From contig QHOP01000198.1 in NCBI GenBank assembly GCA_003219345.1, positions 1 to 9,050 of the forward strand: a stretch of DNA of 9,050 bases. The letters run 5' to 3'. Positions within the stretch are counted from its first letter, which is position 1. Every line of letters starts with the position of its first letter. The stretch comes from Verrucomicrobiota bacterium. GTDB taxonomy: Bacteria > Verrucomicrobiota > Verrucomicrobiia > Limisphaerales > AV2. A program made the position numbers and the translations under genes. The notes below the pieces were generated by a model. It had not been told where the DNA came from. It made no database searches and saw only the letters and a program-made list of their open reading frames with translations. This document shows, piece after piece, positions 6,414-9,050 of the stretch.

Positions 6414-7823
6414 ATGAACACCCCCTCGAACGAACACGGAAAGCCGCCAGGCCTCACTCGCCGGCGCTTCATCAAAGCAGGAACTGCCGCGGCTCTGACT
6501 GCGGCGTCATGGAACCGCGTCCGGGGCGCCAACGAACGCGTCGGCATCGGCGTAATCGGCTTTGGTCTGGTTGGGCGCATTCACACCCGCAATTTCAAGG
6601 CACAGCCCGACGCGCAAGTGGTGGCGGTCGCCGAGACGTATCGCCCGCGAATGGAAGCGGCGGTGGAACTCGTCGGCGGCCACGTCGCACAATACCGTGA
6701 CTTCCGAAAGCTGCTCGAAGACAAAAGTGTGGACGCGGTGGTGGTGGCGACGCCGGACCATTGGCATGCGTTGATGACGATGCTGGCCTGCTCCGCGGGC
6801 AAGGACGTGTATGTGGAGAAACCGCTGACGCTCTTCGTGCGGGAAGGCCGCTGGATGGTCAACGTGGCGCGCCGTCATCAACGCGTGGTGCAGGTCGGCA
6901 CGCAGCAACGTTCCGGCCCGCATTATCAAAGGGCGCGCGAACTCATCCGCCGCGGGCGCCTGGGCGAACTTGTTTCCGTTCAATGCAACTATTTTCGCAA
7001 CGTCACGCCAGGCTTCGGCAATCCGCCCGATGGAAATCCGCCGCCGGAATTGGATTATGAAATGTGGCTCGGCCCGGCGCCGCAGCGGGCTTATAACCCA
7101 AACCGGGCCATCTACCATTTCCGCTGGTTCTGGGATTACTCCGGCGGCCAGATGACCAACCTCGGCCAGCACTCGCTCGACACGGTCCACTGGATCAGCG
7201 GCGTGAAAGGGCCAACGGCAGTGACGAGCGCCGGCGGACGATTTTTCCTGAAGGACAACTGCGAGGTGCCGGACGTTCAGGACGTGATCATCGAGTATCC
7301 GGGCTTTCAGACCGTCTGTCAGTTTCGCGAATGCGCCGCCGGCGTGGCGCAGACGGGCATGGGCGGCGTGGCGTTTCATGGAAACAAAGGCACGATGGTT
7401 CTCGGCCGCGACGGCTTCGAGATTTCGCCGGATAAAAAAGAGGACCCGATCAACATCGTGGCGCGCATCATCGGCGGACATCCGGTGGGCGGGCCGCAGC
7501 CCGTGCCCGGAGAAAGCGGGGAAAAATTTTGGGCTGAAGCAGCCAAAGACACCTCGGGCGATTGGAAAGGACAATACGTGCTGCACGTCCGCAATTTTCT
7601 CGACTGCATAAAGTCGCGGCAGGAACCCAACTCGGACCTGGAAAGCGGCCATCGCGTGGCCAACGTTTGCCATCTGGCGAACATTTCGTTGCGGGCCGGC
7701 CGCAAAATTCGCTGGGACGCTCAGAAAGAAGAAATCATCGACGACACGGAAGCGGCGAAAATGCTGGTACGACCGTATCGCAAACCGTGGGACGCGGAAT
7801 TGCGTGCGATGGGGGTGGCGTAG
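6414..7823 (+). CDS. Tat-exported Gfo/Idh/MocA-family NAD(P)-dependent oxidoreductase
   Basis: Members of this family oxidise or reduce sugars, inositols and related cyclic polyols, using NAD(P) bound to a Rossmann domain. A twin-arginine signal, LTRRRFIKAG (residues 14-23), followed by a weakly hydrophobic Ala/Thr stretch, suggests folded export to the periplasm, cleavage probably near GA-NERV (about 39). The nucleotide-binding motif VIGFGLVGRIH (47-57, GxGxxG) comes next, then VVVATPDHWH (109-118) and the family signature EKP (135-137, with the catalytic lysine), and in the C-terminal domain GGQMTNLGQHSLDTVHW (244-260), whose Asp and His residues line the substrate pocket in characterised homologues. 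Its 469 residues match the PVC-type subfamily. I chose the ATG at 6414 because the Tat motif then sits at a normal distance; an in-frame ATG at 6336 would add 26 non-characteristic residues. The gene is complete, 87 bases after the pseudopilin on the same strand. Substrate cannot be told from sequence; glycan or inositol breakdown is a reasonable guess. Confidence 0.93.
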   Translation: MNTPSNEHGKPPGLTRRRFIKAGTAAALTAASWNRVRGANERVGIGVIGFGLVGRIHTRNFKAQPDAQVVAVAETYRPRMEAAVELVGGHVAQYRDFRKLLEDKSVDAVVVATPDHWHALMTMLACSAGKDVYVEKPLTLFVREGRWMVNVARRHQRVVQVGTQQRSGPHYQRARELIRRGRLGELVSVQCNYFRNVTPGFGNPPDGNPPPELDYEMWLGPAPQRAYNPNRAIYHFRWFWDYSGGQMTNLGQHSLDTVHWISGVKGPTAVTSAGGRFFLKDNCEVPDVQDVIIEYPGFQTVCQFRECAAGVAQTGMGGVAFHGNKGTMVLGRDGFEISPDKKEDPINIVARIIGGHPVGGPQPVPGESGEKFWAEAAKDTSGDWKGQYVLHVRNFLDCIKSRQEPNSDLESGHRVANVCHLANISLRAGRKIRWDAQKEEIIDDTEAAKMLVRPYRKPWDAELRAMGVA

Positions 7824-7892
7824 CACGGCAAAGAACTTTCCATTGGTGATCAGAGGGCAGCGAGTAACGGCAGCTCGCGGAGTTTTAGATCG

Positions 7893-7929
7893 TTGCGTGA
7901 AGTTCACGCATTTTGCGTGAAGTTGACGC
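7893..7929. promoter_or_regulatory. Operator-like tandem palindromic repeat, 20-base period
   Basis: TTGCGTGAAGTTCACGC (7893-7909) is repeated as TTGCGTGAAGTTGACGC (7913-7929) with one mismatch. The first copy contains a perfect dyad, GCGTGAA-G-TTCACGC; the second keeps the dyad except for one base. A 20-base spacing puts both copies on nearly the same DNA face, as expected for cooperative binding by a dimeric regulator. It lies about 255 bases before the next gene and 70 after the oxidoreductase. The regulator role is inference. Confidence 0.4.
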
Positions 7930-8062
7930 TTCTTCCCACTGAAGGAGAGCAAAATTATCGCATACCAAGGTTGATTTCCGGTGGCACCGACGCTGCTTGC
8001 TGGACTGCCGAGCCCCGACCTGTGCGCCGCAAACAAGGCGAAGTTATTTGCGCGCGCGGGGC

Positions 8063-8114
8063 GTGTGCGACAAGACGCACAGTCGGAGTCGTCGCTGTGC
8101 GCTCGGACGCACAC
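8063..8114 (+). promoter_or_regulatory. Two matching hairpins with mutually exclusive pairing in the leader of the next gene
   Basis: Two hairpins have identical six-base arms and six-base loops: TGTGCG (8064-8069)/CGCACA (8076-8081) and TGTGCG (8096-8101)/CGCACA (8108-8113). The inner arms also pair with each other (CGCACAG 8076-8082 with CTGTGCG 8095-8101) and the outer arms likewise (GTGTGCG 8063-8069 with CGCACAC 8108-8114), so either two hairpins or one nested long stem can form. It is 67 bases before the ATG at 8182. A leader RNA switch or a protein-binding DNA site are both possible. Confidence 0.35.
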
Positions 8115-8181
8115 TTCCCAAGGGTGACGTGGTGCTTGCTTTGACGCGACCCTGACAACCAGGCAAACCAGACAAAGGCTT

Positions 8182-9050
8182 ATGAGAACCCCCACCGATC
8201 TCCATCGTCTGCCCACCCGCACAACCTCGACTGCCGATTCTCGCGACAACTTGAGCGTTTGTTCCTGCCTCAAGCCAAATTACAGCCCCGGCGCGCCGAC
8301 CGTCGCGGTCCTGCTTTGCGCTTTCCTCTCACTGTTCGGAGGGCGGGCGCGGGCGGCAGTGGCGCCGATCATCTCCCCGATTCCGGACCTTGTCGTGAAC
8401 GAGGACGAACCGATTCTGCACGTGCCGTTCACGGTGTGGGACGCGGACTCGCCGCCGGAGCGACTCACGTTCACCACCTTTTTTTCTTTGACCAACAACA
8501 ACTACTTCAGCCGGGACAACATTGTCATCGGCGGGACCGGCTCCAATCGCTGGTTTTCAATTTATCCGCTGCCGGACGGTTCGGGGCCTGCGCTGGGCTC
8601 GATCACGGTGCGTGACGAGACCGGCTTGAGTGCCACGGCCATATTTCACGTCCAGGTCTATCCGGTCAACGATCCGCCGCGACTTTCAGCCATCCCGGAT
8701 CAAATGGCGCTGAAGGGACAAGGCTGCTTGTCCGTGCTGTTCTGGGTGTATGACCCGGAGACGAGCGTCTCGCGACTCCACCTGACCGCCTGGAGTTCGC
8801 GTCCGGCCGTCGTGAGCAATTGCGGTCTGCGTCTGACACAAAGCACCACCCAGACCAATCGTAATCTGCTGATTTCGCTGCCGGCCAACGGCACAGCCGG
8901 CTCCACGGCAATCACGATTCAAGCCGACGACGGCCAGAGCACCAACAGCACCTCGTTCGTCCTCAACGTTCAGCCGCCAGATTTCACGCGCAGCACTGAT
9001 CTCATCCCCGCGGGCGGGGAAGGCTTCACGCCCGTTTGGGGTGATTTCAA
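8182..9050 (+). CDS. Secreted cadherin/Ig-like domain protein with FG-GAP-type region, 5' part
   Basis: The first 289 codons of a large exported protein that continues past the window. The N-terminus is long and polar (about 40 residues) before a hydrophobic segment, VAVLLCAFLSLFGG (41-54), and a likely signal-peptidase site after ARA (about 58). Next come two beta-rich repeats of tandem cadherin/Ig-like type: PIISPIPDLVVNEDEPILHV with VWDADSPPERLTFT, then VYPVNDPPRLSAIPDQMALKG with VYDPETSVSRLHLT and ITIQADDG. The VNDPP linker and the IPDQ repeat opening are typical of this fold. The end, GGEGFTPVWGDF, reads like the start of an FG-GAP/VCBS beta-propeller blade. Such proteins are extracellular or surface adhesins or binding proteins in Verrucomicrobiota. 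The frame has no stop to base 9050. The ATG at 8182 has only AAAGG at short spacing; an in-frame TTG at residue 24 is an alternative. Function beyond surface binding is unknown. Confidence 0.8.
   Translation, partial: MRTPTDLHRLPTRTTSTADSRDNLSVCSCLKPNYSPGAPTVAVLLCAFLSLFGGRARAAVAPIISPIPDLVVNEDEPILHVPFTVWDADSPPERLTFTTFFSLTNNNYFSRDNIVIGGTGSNRWFSIYPLPDGSGPALGSITVRDETGLSATAIFHVQVYPVNDPPRLSAIPDQMALKGQGCLSVLFWVYDPETSVSRLHLTAWSSRPAVVSNCGLRLTQSTTQTNRNLLISLPANGTAGSTAITIQADDGQSTNSTSFVLNVQPPDFTRSTDLIPAGGEGFTPVWGDF

Larger units (their letters stand above)
7824..8181. other. 358-base intergenic region with structured repeats
   Basis: No convincing gene is present: the small frames are arginine/cysteine-rich and show no family features. 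After the oxidoreductase stop there is a weak hairpin, GCGAG (7860-7864) with CTCGC (7874-7878), followed by GGAGTTTTA, which might act as a poor terminator. The region then holds the operator-like tandem repeat at 7893-7929 and paired hairpins at 8063-8114, listed separately. The last 65 bases before the next start show only AAAGG (8174-8178), three bases from the ATG. Confidence 0.6.

Noticed and set aside
7893..8114. The repeats as a CRISPR array
   Set aside because: The two repeat types are different, each has only two copies, and spacing is 20-32 bases without uniform spacers; no cas gene is present.
7893..8144. A small plus-strand protein in the 7824-8181 gap
   Set aside because: Its frame overlaps both structured repeats, is rich in Arg, Cys and Thr, and shows no motif or convincing ribosome binding site.
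6507..8273. A 588-codon open frame on the minus strand covering the oxidoreductase and the following gap
   Set aside because: It mirrors a clear Gfo/Idh/MocA gene in antisense and has no recognisable domain.

Overview
The window looks like a chromosomal segment of a GC-rich PVC-group bacterium, most likely Verrucomicrobiota (Pedosphaerales/Limisphaerales-like). Three things point there: a pseudopilin with an exact H-X9-DG motif, a Tat-exported Gfo/Idh/MocA oxidoreductase of the type abundant in Verrucomicrobiota and Planctomycetota, and short-period low-complexity repeats (7-nt and 11-nt units) in and between genes. The taxonomic call is inference from family knowledge; there is no rRNA or tRNA in the window.

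Layout: two divergent gene sets face away from a spacer at about 5163-5456. Leftwards (minus strand) run ruvB, then the N-terminal half of carB, then a long secreted TPR/helical-repeat protein that leaves the window at base 1. Rightwards (plus strand) run an H-X9-DG pseudopilin, a Gfo/Idh/MocA oxidoreductase, a roughly 360-base gap with operator-like and hairpin repeats, and the beginning of a secreted cadherin/Ig-like plus FG-GAP-type protein that leaves the window at base 9050.

All three minus-strand genes are abnormal. RuvB has its N- and C-terminal parts in different frames, with about 74 bases missing between them; the loss removes the sensor 1/arginine-finger block. The carB gene encodes only the first half of the synthetase and contains an in-frame heptanucleotide repeat tract. 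The TPR gene has a one-base frame break near 950. Whether this is assembly or sequencing error or real decay cannot be settled from the sequence alone. The plus-strand genes look intact.

The genes do not form an obvious pathway: DNA recombination, pyrimidine/arginine precursor synthesis and an envelope protein on one side, export-linked proteins on the other. I see no mobile element, CRISPR array, RNA gene, defence cassette or clearly new system. The most interesting signals are the repeat inside carB, the split carB, the ruvB deletion and the two structured motifs in the 7824-8181 gap.
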